Source: Chloroflexi bacterium HGW-Chloroflexi-2 (GTDB lineage Bacteria > Chloroflexota > Anaerolineae > Anaerolineales > Anaerolineaceae). Taken from it: a DNA stretch of 64,000 nucleotides. Position numbers and translations under genes: made by a program. This document shows, piece by piece, positions 1 through 9,888 of this stretch; the first letter of the stretch is position 1, and the number at the start of each line of letters is the position of its first letter. The stretch lies in the NCBI GenBank assembly GCA_002840735.1, contig PHBY01000001.1, positions 186,001-250,000 on the forward strand, given 5' to 3'. The notes under the pieces are model-generated. The model was not told the DNA's origin and did no database searches. It worked only from the letters and a program-made list of their open reading frames with translations.

Positions 1-245
1 ACAGTGGTATCCTGGTTAAGTCTCTCCTGAATTTGCGAAGATTTTTCGATTGGGAGGGCTTCAAAAGCAGCACCACTATGCGATGCAACTTTAGCTACCT
101 GATAACGTGTATCTATAATCGGTTTAAAAACCTGTACTTTTTGACGTGCAATTTCTGCTCTTCTCAGTCTGCGAATCAATTCCTCGGTCTTCCCACAGAA
201 CATTGAACCGCAAATTACTTCGAGAGATCCGGTGTGATGCTTCAT
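1..245 (-). CDS. tdk: Thymidine kinase (partial, C-terminus off window)
   Basis: Reverse translation [42 protein letters not shown]; type II TK P-loop [11 protein letters not shown]. Confidence 0.9.
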   Translation of the reverse strand, partial: MKHHTGSLEVICGSMFCGKTEELIRRLRRAEIARQKVQVFKPIIDTRYQVAKVASHSGAAFEALPIEKSSQIQERLNQDTT

Positions 246-293
246 GATTACCTCGCATTTAAAAATGGCATATACCTATTTTATCTAAGAAAT

Positions 294-320
294 AAAAAAG
301 CAGCCTAGAACAGGCTGCTT
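294..320 (-). terminator. Rho-independent terminator after rpmE
   Basis: Stem aagcagcct/aggctgctt followed by T-run on minus strand. Confidence 0.85.
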
Positions 321-340
321 GATGTAAACCAAAATCTTAA

Positions 341-805
341 TTACTTGGTTGTTTCTGGAACTTCATAACCAAGTGAGCGTAATCGTTTCTTCAGATCGAT
401 TAATGATTTTCGACCAAAGCCATCGACTGCCAATAATGCTTCGTCACCTTTTTGTAGTAAATCAAAAATCTGACCAACATTGGTTAACTCTGCTTTAAGT
501 AAAGCATCGGTTGCACGATTTCCCAATTCCAATTCAGCAACGGGTCGATCCAAAGATGTTTTGGATTCTTCGCGTTCTTTTTTGGTTTCGATGTACTCCT
601 GGCGAGCTTGTAATCGTTTGTAGAAGCGATCAACCTGACCTTCAATATCGATAATTCGTTGCTGCTGTCCGGTAAAAAATGGATGACATGCAGAACAAAC
701 TTCGGTTCTGATTTCTTTGCGAGTAGAACCAGTTTTCCAGGTGTTTCCACAGGCACAGGTTACTACTGCATCCGGATAATATTTCGGATGAATTTCTTTT
801 TTCAT
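341..805 (-). CDS. rpmE: 50S ribosomal protein L31 with C-terminal RNAP alpha-CTD-like helix-hairpin domain
   Basis: N-term [28 protein letters not shown]...[10 protein letters not shown] is L31; C-term [65 protein letters not shown] resembles alpha-CTD. Confidence 0.92.
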   Translation of the reverse strand: MKKEIHPKYYPDAVVTCACGNTWKTGSTRKEIRTEVCSACHPFFTGQQQRIIDIEGQVDRFYKRLQARQEYIETKKEREESKTSLDRPVAELELGNRATDALLKAELTNVGQIFDLLQKGDEALLAVDGFGRKSLIDLKKRLRSLGYEVPETTK

Positions 806-871
806 TGTCTTTGACCTTCCTGAAATATGCTACTTCCGTTTCTTCTTGTGCGAAAAAACGGGTAACAAAAT

Positions 872-1138
872 TTAAAGCTGAGCTTCAGCGGGTAGAACAT
901 TTACACGCTTGCGGCCATCCGGTAGAGACTCAAAAACAACGACACCTTCAATCGTTGCAAATAATGTATCATCACTACCACGACCAACATTTTGTCCGGG
1001 TTTGATGCGTGTTCCACGCTGCCGCACAAGTATGTTTCCAGAAATTACTTTCTGACCAGCATATTTTTTAACACCAAGTCGTTGTGCATTACTATCACGA
1101 CCATTGCGACTTGATCCGCCACCTTTTTTATGTGCCAT
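872..1138 (-). CDS. rpmA: 50S ribosomal protein L27
   Basis: [29 protein letters not shown]. Confidence 0.97.
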   Translation of the reverse strand: MAHKKGGGSSRNGRDSNAQRLGVKKYAGQKVISGNILVRQRGTRIKPGQNVGRGSDDTLFATIEGVVVFESLPDGRKRVNVLPAEAQL

Positions 1139-1143
1139 AATAT

Positions 1144-1461
1144 CTACTCCAACTCAATCGAATTAACCATCAAACGGGTATATTGTTGGCGATGGCCGGT
1201 CTTTACCCGAATGCGTTTCTTGGGTCGATACTTAAAGACAACAATCTTTGGACCCTTGACATGGGAAACTACTGTTGTTTTTACTTTTGCCCCATTCAAT
1301 TCTGGAGCACCGACCTTTACCTCATCACCATCAACAAACAGTAAAACCTGTTCTATATCAACCTGTTCGCCGACTTCTACGGGCAAGAGATCCACTTCTA
1401 TTGCGGTCCCTTCGACGGCCTTGTATTGTTTGCCGCCACTTTCGACAATTGCGTACTTCAT
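1144..1461 (-). CDS. rplU: 50S ribosomal protein L21
   Basis: [18 protein letters not shown]...[14 protein letters not shown]. Confidence 0.97.
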   Translation of the reverse strand: MKYAIVESGGKQYKAVEGTAIEVDLLPVEVGEQVDIEQVLLFVDGDEVKVGAPELNGAKVKTTVVSHVKGPKIVVFKYRPKKRIRVKTGHRQQYTRLMVNSIELE

Positions 1462-1540
1462 TTATCTCTCTCCATCTTCACTTCACCATGGATCCCGCGA
1501 ACGTATGACGCCGAAATATGGGGAAGCTGGATTTACATTT

Positions 1541-1566
1541 ATTTACCCCAGCTTTTGCTGGGGTTA
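1541..1566 (-). other. Hairpin in the rplU leader (possible L21 leader element)
   Basis: accccagc-aaaa-gctggggt inverted repeat downstream of the rplU promoter and ~80 nt upstream of the start codon; no strong T-run. Confidence 0.5.
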
Positions 1567-1575
1567 GCGTCAGAT

Positions 1576-1604
1576 ATTATACAGGCATCATGAAAAGCTG
1601 TCAA
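1576..1604 (-). promoter_or_regulatory. Consensus sigma70-type promoter of rplU operon
   Basis: Minus strand TTGACA-N17-TATAAT (tgtcaa 1599-1604; attata 1576-1581). Confidence 0.85.
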
Positions 1605-1605
1605 C

Positions 1606-1677
1606 GTTTACGTTTCTACTGTTTACGTTTCTACAAGGGGAAATTTCTACTTTGCCTTGACTCGTTTACATTTCTAC
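1606..1677 (-). repeat. Four-copy direct repeat GTAGAAA(C/T)GTAAAC upstream of rplU promoter
   Basis: Minus-strand copies begin at 1677, 1650 (degenerate), 1634 and 1619; last copy abuts the -35. Confidence 0.7.
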
Positions 1678-1697
1678 GATGACCAATCTCATTCATT

Positions 1698-3602
1698 CTA
1701 TTTACGAGTCGGACGTAATTTACGAAAATCTCCATCACGAATTGTAGTTCCTTTTGCATCCAGGTGTTCCAGAAAGGCTAAAGCATATTTTCTGGATGTT
1801 TGAAACTTATCTCTGAATTCAGCTACGGTCAGAGAGCCAGAGAGTTCAATCTTTTCAATAACCCAATTTTCCATTTTTTGGTAATTTTCACTTAAGAAAG
1901 CCACATCATTTCCGACTGAAATGAGCATATTTTCAGCCTGTAAATAATTCATGATTTCCTCACCATATAACTCATTGCTCTCTTTTATACTGGGTGTTGA
2001 AAAAGGTGAATCCGAAAATGCTTTGATTATAGAAAGTTTAGCTTTTACCTGAGAAGGGTTAAGATTGGGAGCATAATCCTTCAAGCGGATAAAATTTCCA
2101 TGTAACTCGACAAAATTAATCTCCTGAAATATATTTAGAACGGCGATGAACACAGCTTGCTCCAATTTCAGCTTACTTTTTAGCTCCTCCTTAGGTATGC
2201 CAGCTCGTAAGTTGAACTGGTTATGATAATTCTCCAACAGCAGGGTAGTTTTATTTTTCTTGTCATTAAACCAGATCGACGAACAAATCAATATATTTGG
2301 TTTTTGAAATACATCCCCATTTTCCAATTGAAAAATCTGTTTTTCTTCTACGAGATTTTTCCAGAAATCTTTGATTACAGATGACTCTAATTTTGCTTTT
2401 TTACTAACAGTTTCAAAAGAACCGAACCCAACATCCTGAATTGCCTGCAGAAAAATTTCATCCGGGGTACCTTCTAAATATGCAACAAGTTGTTTAATCA
2501 CTTCCTGTGAATATCTTTTATGCCTTCGGGGAGGGTTAGGATTAACAATCATTCCTCCTCCAATGGTTTCTCCGGGAGACGGAATACGGATGATAAATCG
2601 ATCACCTCGAACACCAACAATTGGTATTACTGGTTCAATTTGCACCCATCCATTTTCTCCTGGTTTGATCTCATCTTTTCCCAAAACGCGAATTCGGGAT
2701 AATACCTCTGAAGCACCAATAAATAACTTTACAGTCTGATTATGTTTTATTGAGAAGTTTGAAGAAGATAGTATTCTTAAACTTGCATCAAATCGTTGTG
2801 TGGGCTGATATTTGTTCACACTTGCCAGAACCTGGCCACGTTGAATCTCATCAACATTGATTCCTGAGAGGTTAACCGCTGTTCTACTTCCCGGAGAAGC
2901 AATTTTTTCATTCTTTTTGTGTGTTTGCAATCCTCGGATCCGAACTTTGTTCCCGTTTGGTAATAATTCTACTTCCTGACCAACTTGCAAACTCCCATCT
3001 AAAAGTGTTCCTGTCACGATTGTTCCAAAACCTGTGATTGAGAAAACCCTATCAATTGGAAGTCTTGCTCGTCCAAAGTCAGGTTTTGGATCAACTGTCG
3101 CTAATAATTCTTGTAATGTATGAATTAATTGGTCAATTCCTGCTTTTGTGTGTGCTGAAACTCGTATTAAATTTGCATTTTCAAGAATTGTGTTTTTTGT
3201 TGCATCTCGAATATCCATTTCCACCAGATCAAGCCAGTCAGGATCATCAATCAAATCAATTTTTGTCAGAACGATAATCCCGTTTTTCACCTGCAATAAA
3301 TCCAAAATTGCCAGGTGTTCTTTTGTCTGTGGCATCACCCCTTCATCAGCAGCTATGACGAACAGGGCTGCGTCAATTCCCCCTACACCAGACAGCATGT
3401 TCTCTATAAAATCTCGATGACCTGGAACATCAACAATTCCTAATTCTTCTCCATTGGGTAATGTAAGCCAGGCAAATCCCAGATCAATTGTCATTTGCCG
3501 TAATTTTTCTTCCTTGAGACGATCTGGATGCATACCGGTAAGGGCACTAATTAATGTCGATTTCCCATGGTCAACATGGCCTGCAGTCCCAATGACATAC
3601 AT
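1698..3602 (-). CDS. selB: Selenocysteine-specific translation elongation factor SelB
   Basis: MYVIGTAGHVDHGKSTLISALTGMHPDRLKEEKLRQMTIDLGFAW; GTPase plus C-terminal winged helices. Confidence 0.95.
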   Translation of the reverse strand: MYVIGTAGHVDHGKSTLISALTGMHPDRLKEEKLRQMTIDLGFAWLTLPNGEELGIVDVPGHRDFIENMLSGVGGIDAALFVIAADEGVMPQTKEHLAILDLLQVKNGIIVLTKIDLIDDPDWLDLVEMDIRDATKNTILENANLIRVSAHTKAGIDQLIHTLQELLATVDPKPDFGRARLPIDRVFSITGFGTIVTGTLLDGSLQVGQEVELLPNGNKVRIRGLQTHKKNEKIASPGSRTAVNLSGINVDEIQRGQVLASVNKYQPTQRFDASLRILSSSNFSIKHNQTVKLFIGASEVLSRIRVLGKDEIKPGENGWVQIEPVIPIVGVRGDRFIIRIPSPGETIGGGMIVNPNPPRRHKRYSQEVIKQLVAYLEGTPDEIFLQAIQDVGFGSFETVSKKAKLESSVIKDFWKNLVEEKQIFQLENGDVFQKPNILICSSIWFNDKKNKTTLLLENYHNQFNLRAGIPKEELKSKLKLEQAVFIAVLNIFQEINFVELHGNFIRLKDYAPNLNPSQVKAKLSIIKAFSDSPFSTPSIKESNELYGEEIMNYLQAENMLISVGNDVAFLSENYQKMENWVIEKIELSGSLTVAEFRDKFQTSRKYALAFLEHLDAKGTTIRDGDFRKLRPTRK

Positions 3603-3605
3603 TAC

Positions 3606-4787
3606 TTATGATCTCTTCGTGTCAAAATTATCAGTAAAATCTGCATTTACCTCTTTGATAAATTTAAATAAAGATTGCAATGATCTCTCATTCGATTGTA
3701 CAATGAGATTGGTTAGGTCATTTAGCTCTTGAGAAATCTCTTCTAATTGCAATAACCTGTTTTCAAATTTTTCAAAGATACGATTGGTTTCCTGATATTG
3801 TTCATCTTGAGAGATCATATAATTTGACCAACGTTTTTGATCATCGGCCTTGAATGAAATCCAATCCTGTCGCATGCGATCTTCTACCAGACGTTGCATT
3901 TCGGTAATTTCATTTATTCGTCGTTCAAATTTCTGCGTTATCTCTTCAAAAGCAGCTTGCGAATGTCGTATTGCCCTCTGTGTTGCATCCAAAGTTTGCA
4001 ATTGTTCATCGAGATTAATAGCCTGGTTACTGATCACCTCAAATCGTGATTGCCATTCTTTCCAGACCCGATCTCGTTCTACCTGTAACATATTATTTTT
4101 TTCAATAAAAGCTACCTGGGATTGTTTCCGTTCAGTTTCAGAACTTAATATTTCATTTTGACGCATTTCTATTTTTCGTAAATTTTCAGTCGCTAAATCG
4201 ATTTTCCCTCTTTGCTCTTCAATCCTTTTGCGGGTTGAAGAAATTTCACCCTGTAAATCAAGGATCCTTTTTGAATCCTGACGAACATTTTCCTCTAGAA
4301 TCTTATGGGAACGGTGGTATTCATCATCAGATCGTTTAATCTCTAAAATCTTTTTATCAAATTCACCGATTAACTTGATTAACCGGTGTTCTTCTTCTTC
4401 ACGTGCTTTAATGTCTTTTTTCATTTCTGGCAAAACTTCCATAGCTTTGCGAACATTAGCGATTGAGGCATTCAATGATTCCTGATCAGCTAACCTGATT
4501 TTTTCAATTTCTCTATCTTTTTCAATTCTTTGTTTTTCAATGCTTTCAACCGCTCTGGTATATTCAACCCGAATTTGGGAAATTGCAGCATCAATTGTTT
4601 CAAACCTGGATGAGATTGTTTTTAATCGATTTAACTCGTTTGAAATTTCACGGATTTCTTGAAGAAGCGAAGTATTGTTTCCTTCAACTTTTCGTAATCG
4701 ATCATCTAAAGACGCAATGATTAACTTATCTTTTCTGCGTTCTTCGTCTAACCATTCTACACGCTTGAGTAATTGTTCAAAATCCAT
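3606..4787 (-). CDS. Coiled-coil protein of unknown function, adjacent to selB
   Basis: Long charged heptad-like sequence; stop 4 nt from selB start. Confidence 0.7.
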   Translation of the reverse strand: MDFEQLLKRVEWLDEERRKDKLIIASLDDRLRKVEGNNTSLLQEIREISNELNRLKTISSRFETIDAAISQIRVEYTRAVESIEKQRIEKDREIEKIRLADQESLNASIANVRKAMEVLPEMKKDIKAREEEEHRLIKLIGEFDKKILEIKRSDDEYHRSHKILEENVRQDSKRILDLQGEISSTRKRIEEQRGKIDLATENLRKIEMRQNEILSSETERKQSQVAFIEKNNMLQVERDRVWKEWQSRFEVISNQAINLDEQLQTLDATQRAIRHSQAAFEEITQKFERRINEITEMQRLVEDRMRQDWISFKADDQKRWSNYMISQDEQYQETNRIFEKFENRLLQLEEISQELNDLTNLIVQSNERSLQSLFKFIKEVNADFTDNFDTKRS

Positions 4788-4828
4788 CTATTTGCTCCAT
4801 AAGGATCTTCTGGCTTTGTATTGCAAAA

Positions 4829-4864
4829 ATTATACCATTCAGAAAAATTGTTTACGTTTTCTAT
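4829..4864 (-). promoter_or_regulatory. Extended -10 promoter (TGGTATAAT) with upstream ATAGAAAACGTAAAC motif
   Basis: Minus strand; attata at 4829-4834, motif at 4850-4864 at the -35 position. Confidence 0.5.
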
Positions 4865-6258
4865 TTCAAATTAGCAAAGGCAGATAATATTTCCAAAAAT
4901 GGATTCAAGACTACACTCGGGAAAATTCCCATGATGATTAATAAAACTATACCAATTGAAAAATATATCTTTTGTAATAATGATTCGGATTCGATTTCGT
5001 TTTCATTATGACGGGTAGAGAAGATGATTGCCAAAAACCTGAATCCAGCAACAAATAATCCAAAAAGGCCAATGGATACAAAAATTAATGGAGTAATTGT
5101 TAGCTGACTCAATCCAATTAATATGGGTAATTTTGTTGGGAAGCCAGGTAATAATGGAAGACCGGAAAAAGTGAACCATCCAACGAGAAATCCAAGCACG
5201 GCAAATGTAGATTGATAATACACACCGTGAAATGAATCAAAATCTATATTTAATTCTTTATTTTTCCATATCGAAATCGCTAATGTACAGATCGCAATTC
5301 CAATAATTCTTGGAATCATTATTAATATGTAGGATTGCCACCCAATAACCTGGTTCAAACTTATAGCTAATAAAGAAAATCCGATTTCGACCATTACCGC
5401 ATATCCGACTAATCTTGTTAATTCACGTTGAAATGCAGCAAAAAGCCCTCCTAAAACAATCATTACAATACCTAAAATCTGGCATATTGTTAAAAGTAGT
5501 GTCTCTTCTCTCAGCCAGCTAAAAGTATTAAAAAAATCCAGGAAAAAAATGAATATAGTTGTAGGAATCATACTGAAAATGAATCCAGCAGAATATGGAT
5601 GACCGTCTCTGGCCAATAATGGTACCCAGGTGTGAAATGGAAAAATAGCCAGCCACAAACCTAAGCCAATGGCTAACAAAACTCCTGCTTGATAATAAGC
5701 AGCCTGACTATCCACACTGGTTGGTGCGACTTCGAATCCCCAACCAGCGAATAAAATAAATGGAACTGCTAGTGTTTGAAATACCAGATATCTAATAATA
5801 CCCTGCTTGACTGGTTGACCTCGCTGGAAAAATATTGGGATACTGATGAGAACTGCAATTTCTATAATTAAGGCTGCATATAAAAAAGGTTGTACAGACA
5901 ATGCAGCAACGAACAGAGTAATTATTACGAGTACATTAGGAACAAAGAAACTATTGGTCCCGGAAATTCTGGAGCCGAAAATCCAAAATGCGCACATTGA
6001 ATACAAAAGTGCAACAATCAAGCGTTCACTATCTGTTATAACAAAATTTCTTCCAAGTATCGTAAATGTAGATGAGATTTCCAATGATATGGGACCAAGA
6101 GGAAATACACTTTCTATTTTAAAAGTTAATGCTAATAAAGCTAAAAACGCACTGATTCCACCACCGATTATTAAAGTTAATAACCGATTTCCCCTTATGA
6201 TGAAGAGCATTAAAGAAAAAATCAATGGTATGCCAATCCAGATTAATGGGGCGCTCAA
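4861..6258 (-). CDS. Complex I/Mrp-like proton-translocating membrane subunit (NuoM/N-like)
   Basis: Multi-TM; FPFHTWVPLLARDGHPYSAGFIFSMIP motif. Confidence 0.8.
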   Translation of the reverse strand: MSAPLIWIGIPLIFSLMLFIIRGNRLLTLIIGGGISAFLALLALTFKIESVFPLGPISLEISSTFTILGRNFVITDSERLIVALLYSMCAFWIFGSRISGTNSFFVPNVLVIITLFVAALSVQPFLYAALIIEIAVLISIPIFFQRGQPVKQGIIRYLVFQTLAVPFILFAGWGFEVAPTSVDSQAAYYQAGVLLAIGLGLWLAIFPFHTWVPLLARDGHPYSAGFIFSMIPTTIFIFFLDFFNTFSWLREETLLLTICQILGIVMIVLGGLFAAFQRELTRLVGYAVMVEIGFSLLAISLNQVIGWQSYILIMIPRIIGIAICTLAISIWKNKELNIDFDSFHGVYYQSTFAVLGFLVGWFTFSGLPLLPGFPTKLPILIGLSQLTITPLIFVSIGLFGLFVAGFRFLAIIFSTRHNENEIESESLLQKIYFSIGIVLLIIMGIFPSVVLNPFLEILSAFANLK

Positions 6259-6833
6259 ACGATTTCTCCTTCTTCTTGTTGAATAAAAAGGACTCCAACC
6301 AAAGCGATACCTAATGTAATAATAACCAGAAATCCTGCCACTAAAACTGATTGTTCTACTCCAGCATAAAGAACCTCAAAGCCGGAGAAAGCTGTTAAAA
6401 GTCCAAATATAATTCGTACCGGTCTGGTGGACATCCCGATTTGCAGAATGCCCATAATGATAAGAAGCACGCCTCCCCATAACAGTGAATCAGGTATTGG
6501 TAATTTTATTTTTAAACTTTGCATTATGGAAAAACTAAAAATCCAGATAATCATGACGATAACAAATTTAAATCTTTGTTCTACTTTATTGTCTTCAACC
6601 AATAATTCGGAATCTTCCTTAACTGCTGAGCCAAGGATCGCACCAGCCATCCAGCCAGCGATTAATTTAATGACTGCCAGGCCTGTCGGCCAGACTTGCA
6701 GGACCATCCAAAAGACCGACACATATATAGCAGCCATTGCGAGGATATTCCAACGCCATTTTTTTTTAATGAACAGAATTAAAGAAGACAATCCTGCTAA
6801 TAAAACCGGGAGAATATCAATGAGGGAATTCAT
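6255..6833 (-). CDS. Small membrane protein of the complex I-like cassette
   Basis: Hydrophobic, six or so TMs, translationally coupled to neighbours. Confidence 0.55.
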   Translation of the reverse strand: MNSLIDILPVLLAGLSSLILFIKKKWRWNILAMAAIYVSVFWMVLQVWPTGLAVIKLIAGWMAGAILGSAVKEDSELLVEDNKVEQRFKFVIVMIIWIFSFSIMQSLKIKLPIPDSLLWGGVLLIIMGILQIGMSTRPVRIIFGLLTAFSGFEVLYAGVEQSVLVAGFLVIITLGIALVGVLFIQQEEGEIV

Positions 6834-6834
6834 T

Positions 6835-8427
6835 TTAAGTTAAATCTCCTGAGATAATCAGGGTAATCAGCATCACGAGAAATACAATGACCCATAGGAT
6901 ACCCCCCTGACCTTCAAGGATATTCGTAAACACATTAACAATACGTTGGAACAATCCAAGAAAAGACCAAATAAGATCATAAACCCATCGAAAACTTAAG
7001 AATTTGATAATATAATTTCCGATTGGTTTAAAGATTCTTTGCAAAAATTCTGTATATTCTGAATCTCTTAAAAATTTTCGAATCGAAAAAAGAATGATCA
7101 GAGGTAAGACAAACGCAACGATACTTGCAAACAATATTCCTGATGTATACCAATTTAGGTCACTGATAAGGAAAATCAACCATTGCGATAGGATTAATAT
7201 GAATAATCCCAATGGATAGGTTAACCAAATCCATTTTTCTTTTTGAGATAACAAAATATCAGCAATGGTTGCATGACGAAGATAACCAAGAATGATGATA
7301 GAGACTGAAAGAATTAATAAAATATTTCGGATAATTCCACCAGAGGTAATTAGCCCTTGCCAACCAATCGCTGATGGTGTGAAAGGCAAACCCGTGATAC
7401 CAATAACAGCAAGTAAAGGAATAACAGTTAATTTTCTACCTCTTGCAGAAAACAAAAATAAAACAGACCCACTTAAAATTAAAGCTAAAGTCCAGGCAAG
7501 GGTAGCTATTTGATTGTCATTAATGGAAGAATAAATTGCCAGGCCAGCCATTGTCACAATCCAATAAGGGCGTCCCTCCAATTCAGATGACGATCCATAC
7601 CACATAATAGCTCCAAATAATATACCCACAACCGTCAAAGTAAGTAAGATGCTCTGAACTCTTTCATCAAAGGTGCCCATCGGTAACCGCAATAGCACAA
7701 CCATTGAGGTTACAACACTTACCATCCTTATCGAATTACCCAAACCACGTCGAATCGGTGAGCCACTCACAAATGGCAAGTTGAATGGAATAACGCCTAA
7801 TCTCAAACCTACCGCAATTAATATGATAAAACCTATGGAATTTGCTTCCTGACCAATTCTTAGTGGAGTACCCTGTTCATAACTGATTAATAAACCAAAA
7901 ACAAAAATGGACAAACCTAGAATTTTTACAGCGAACGAAACAACGATTTCATTAATTTTTTGGTCAGAAATCACATTACGAATAAGAATTATAAATTCGA
8001 TTATATCGACCAATGCCCAAACTAAAAGAATTGTAATTATGCTACTGCTTAATACCGCCAGAAATCCAACAGTATAAACGAGATATAAACCTGACCAAAT
8101 CACTGGAGAAGGAATCTCATCCAATCGAGAAGAATCAGTAATTATTACAGCAGTCTGTACAGCACACAAAGCAAGCAATAATGGCCATGATACTGAATCT
8201 AATTGAAGGGTGATCCCCCGTTGAGAGATTTCACCAATAGGAAACCAATCTGGAAATTTAATTTGCAACGGGTAAAGCCACCGTAAACCTAAGATAATCC
8301 CCCAATTCGTGAGAGATAATATTGATGCGATAAGCCATACACGACCGATATTCGCTTTAATTCTCGTTAGTACCAGAATAAGTACTGCTGCAAATAAATT
8401 AAAACCAATGGGTATAAGGGTTATCAT
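6835..8427 (-). CDS. Divergent NuoL/M-like membrane subunit
   Basis: Multi-TM; VIPFNLPFVSGSPIRRGLGNSIRM at the place of PFHxWLPxA. Confidence 0.65.
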   Translation of the reverse strand: MITLIPIGFNLFAAVLILVLTRIKANIGRVWLIASILSLTNWGIILGLRWLYPLQIKFPDWFPIGEISQRGITLQLDSVSWPLLLALCAVQTAVIITDSSRLDEIPSPVIWSGLYLVYTVGFLAVLSSSIITILLVWALVDIIEFIILIRNVISDQKINEIVVSFAVKILGLSIFVFGLLISYEQGTPLRIGQEANSIGFIILIAVGLRLGVIPFNLPFVSGSPIRRGLGNSIRMVSVVTSMVVLLRLPMGTFDERVQSILLTLTVVGILFGAIMWYGSSSELEGRPYWIVTMAGLAIYSSINDNQIATLAWTLALILSGSVLFLFSARGRKLTVIPLLAVIGITGLPFTPSAIGWQGLITSGGIIRNILLILSVSIIILGYLRHATIADILLSQKEKWIWLTYPLGLFILILSQWLIFLISDLNWYTSGILFASIVAFVLPLIILFSIRKFLRDSEYTEFLQRIFKPIGNYIIKFLSFRWVYDLIWSFLGLFQRIVNVFTNILEGQGGILWVIVFLVMLITLIISGDLT

Positions 8428-8436
8428 ACGATAAAA

Positions 8437-9858
8437 TCAAATAACCCTGTTAAATGGTTTACGTCGCATGAATTTCCCATTTCCCGCTTTTCCTAACCAC
8501 TTTCTACCATCCACCAGACAATTTCCTCTTAAGAAAACTTTTTCAGGAAAACCTTCTAACTCCCATCCCTCATAGAGATTGTAATCTGTGCGCTGGTGAG
8601 ACCATTCGCGTCCATATGTTATTTTCATCTGCGGGTTCCAGATCACTATATCAGCGTCACTACCTGGTTGAATTACTCCTTTTTGTGGGTAGAGACCAAA
8701 AATTTTGGCAGGATTGGTGGACGTAAGGGCAACAAATTGATGCGCTGTGATACGGCCCTTTACCACACCTTCTGTCCAGAATATGGGCAATCGATCACCT
8801 ACTCCAGGCAAACCGTTTGGAATTTTGGTAAAGTCATCTTTCCCTAATTCCTTGCCAGGTATCATTACTTCCTTTCCTTCATAAAGAATAGGTTGTGTTC
8901 CATCAAAGAAAAATGGGCAATGGTCTGTTCCCAACACCTGGATCGTTCCGTCCATAATCCCCTGCCACAACCGTTCATTATCTTCCTCAAAACGCATAGG
9001 AGGAGAACAAATCCATTTGGCTCCATCTGCCTGCTTTAGGTTTTCGACTGTAAAAAACAAGTATTGGGGACATGTCTCTCCCATAACCTGAATTCCTAAA
9101 TCCCGTCCATAAGCTAATTGATCAACCTCCCCCCCGGCGTTCATATGAACAATATATAAAGGCGCATCCGTGTGAGCAGAAAGTGAAATTCCTCTGGAGA
9201 CAGCCTCTACAGCACCCCAGGCAGGCCTTGTATGCGCATGCCATTCAGGGGTTGTATAACCGGCTGTTAATGCTTCCTGAACAAGGATTTCTATGATGTC
9301 ACCGTTTTCTGCGTGAAGCATGGTTAAAAATCCATGTTTTTTTGCTATGCGCATTACTTTAAAAATATCAGCATCCTGCAACCTCAAAGTGGAGTTATAA
9401 GCCGTAAATACTTTTAATGAGGTTACCCCTATATCAATGAGCGCAGGAATCTGTTCAGCAACCTCTGAATTGAATATGGAAATATTCATATGAAAACCAT
9501 AATCAATTGCTGCTTTCGGTTCAGATTTTTTTAACCAATCTGAAATATCTTTTTTCAGATCATTTCCAGTTTGAGGAACAAAATCGAGAACAGTTGTTGT
9601 GCCACCAAATGCTGCTGCTTTATGTCCGGTGTAATGATCATCCGAAGAAACCGTATTAAACATGGGAAGATCAAAATGAGTGTGCGCATCAATTCCACCA
9701 GGAAGAATTAATTTCTCATGAGCGTCTACAATTTGATCAATACCTGTGGTTGATAAATTTATTCCTATTTGGACAATTTTTTCACCATCTATTAGAATAT
9801 CTGCTTTGCATTCATCAGATGCAGAAATTATTGTTCCACCCCGAATAATTGTTTTCAT
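8437..9858 (-). CDS. hydA: Dihydropyrimidinase/hydantoinase family amidohydrolase
   Basis: LILPGGIDAHTHFDLPMFNTVSSDDHYTGHKAAAFGGTTTVLDFV...VLGTDHCPFFF. Confidence 0.9.
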   Translation of the reverse strand: MKTIIRGGTIISASDECKADILIDGEKIVQIGINLSTTGIDQIVDAHEKLILPGGIDAHTHFDLPMFNTVSSDDHYTGHKAAAFGGTTTVLDFVPQTGNDLKKDISDWLKKSEPKAAIDYGFHMNISIFNSEVAEQIPALIDIGVTSLKVFTAYNSTLRLQDADIFKVMRIAKKHGFLTMLHAENGDIIEILVQEALTAGYTTPEWHAHTRPAWGAVEAVSRGISLSAHTDAPLYIVHMNAGGEVDQLAYGRDLGIQVMGETCPQYLFFTVENLKQADGAKWICSPPMRFEEDNERLWQGIMDGTIQVLGTDHCPFFFDGTQPILYEGKEVMIPGKELGKDDFTKIPNGLPGVGDRLPIFWTEGVVKGRITAHQFVALTSTNPAKIFGLYPQKGVIQPGSDADIVIWNPQMKITYGREWSHQRTDYNLYEGWELEGFPEKVFLRGNCLVDGRKWLGKAGNGKFMRRKPFNRVI

Positions 9859-9888
9859 TACTTCCTCATCTTATTTCGGTACCCAAAT

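Noticed and set aside
1541-1566. selB rho-independent terminator
   Set aside because: The hairpin lies downstream of the rplU promoter and lacks a convincing T-run; better described as an rplU leader element.
1130-1567. 145-aa plus-strand ORF over rplU
   Set aside because: Antisense to the unmistakable L21 gene; composition typical of a shadow ORF.
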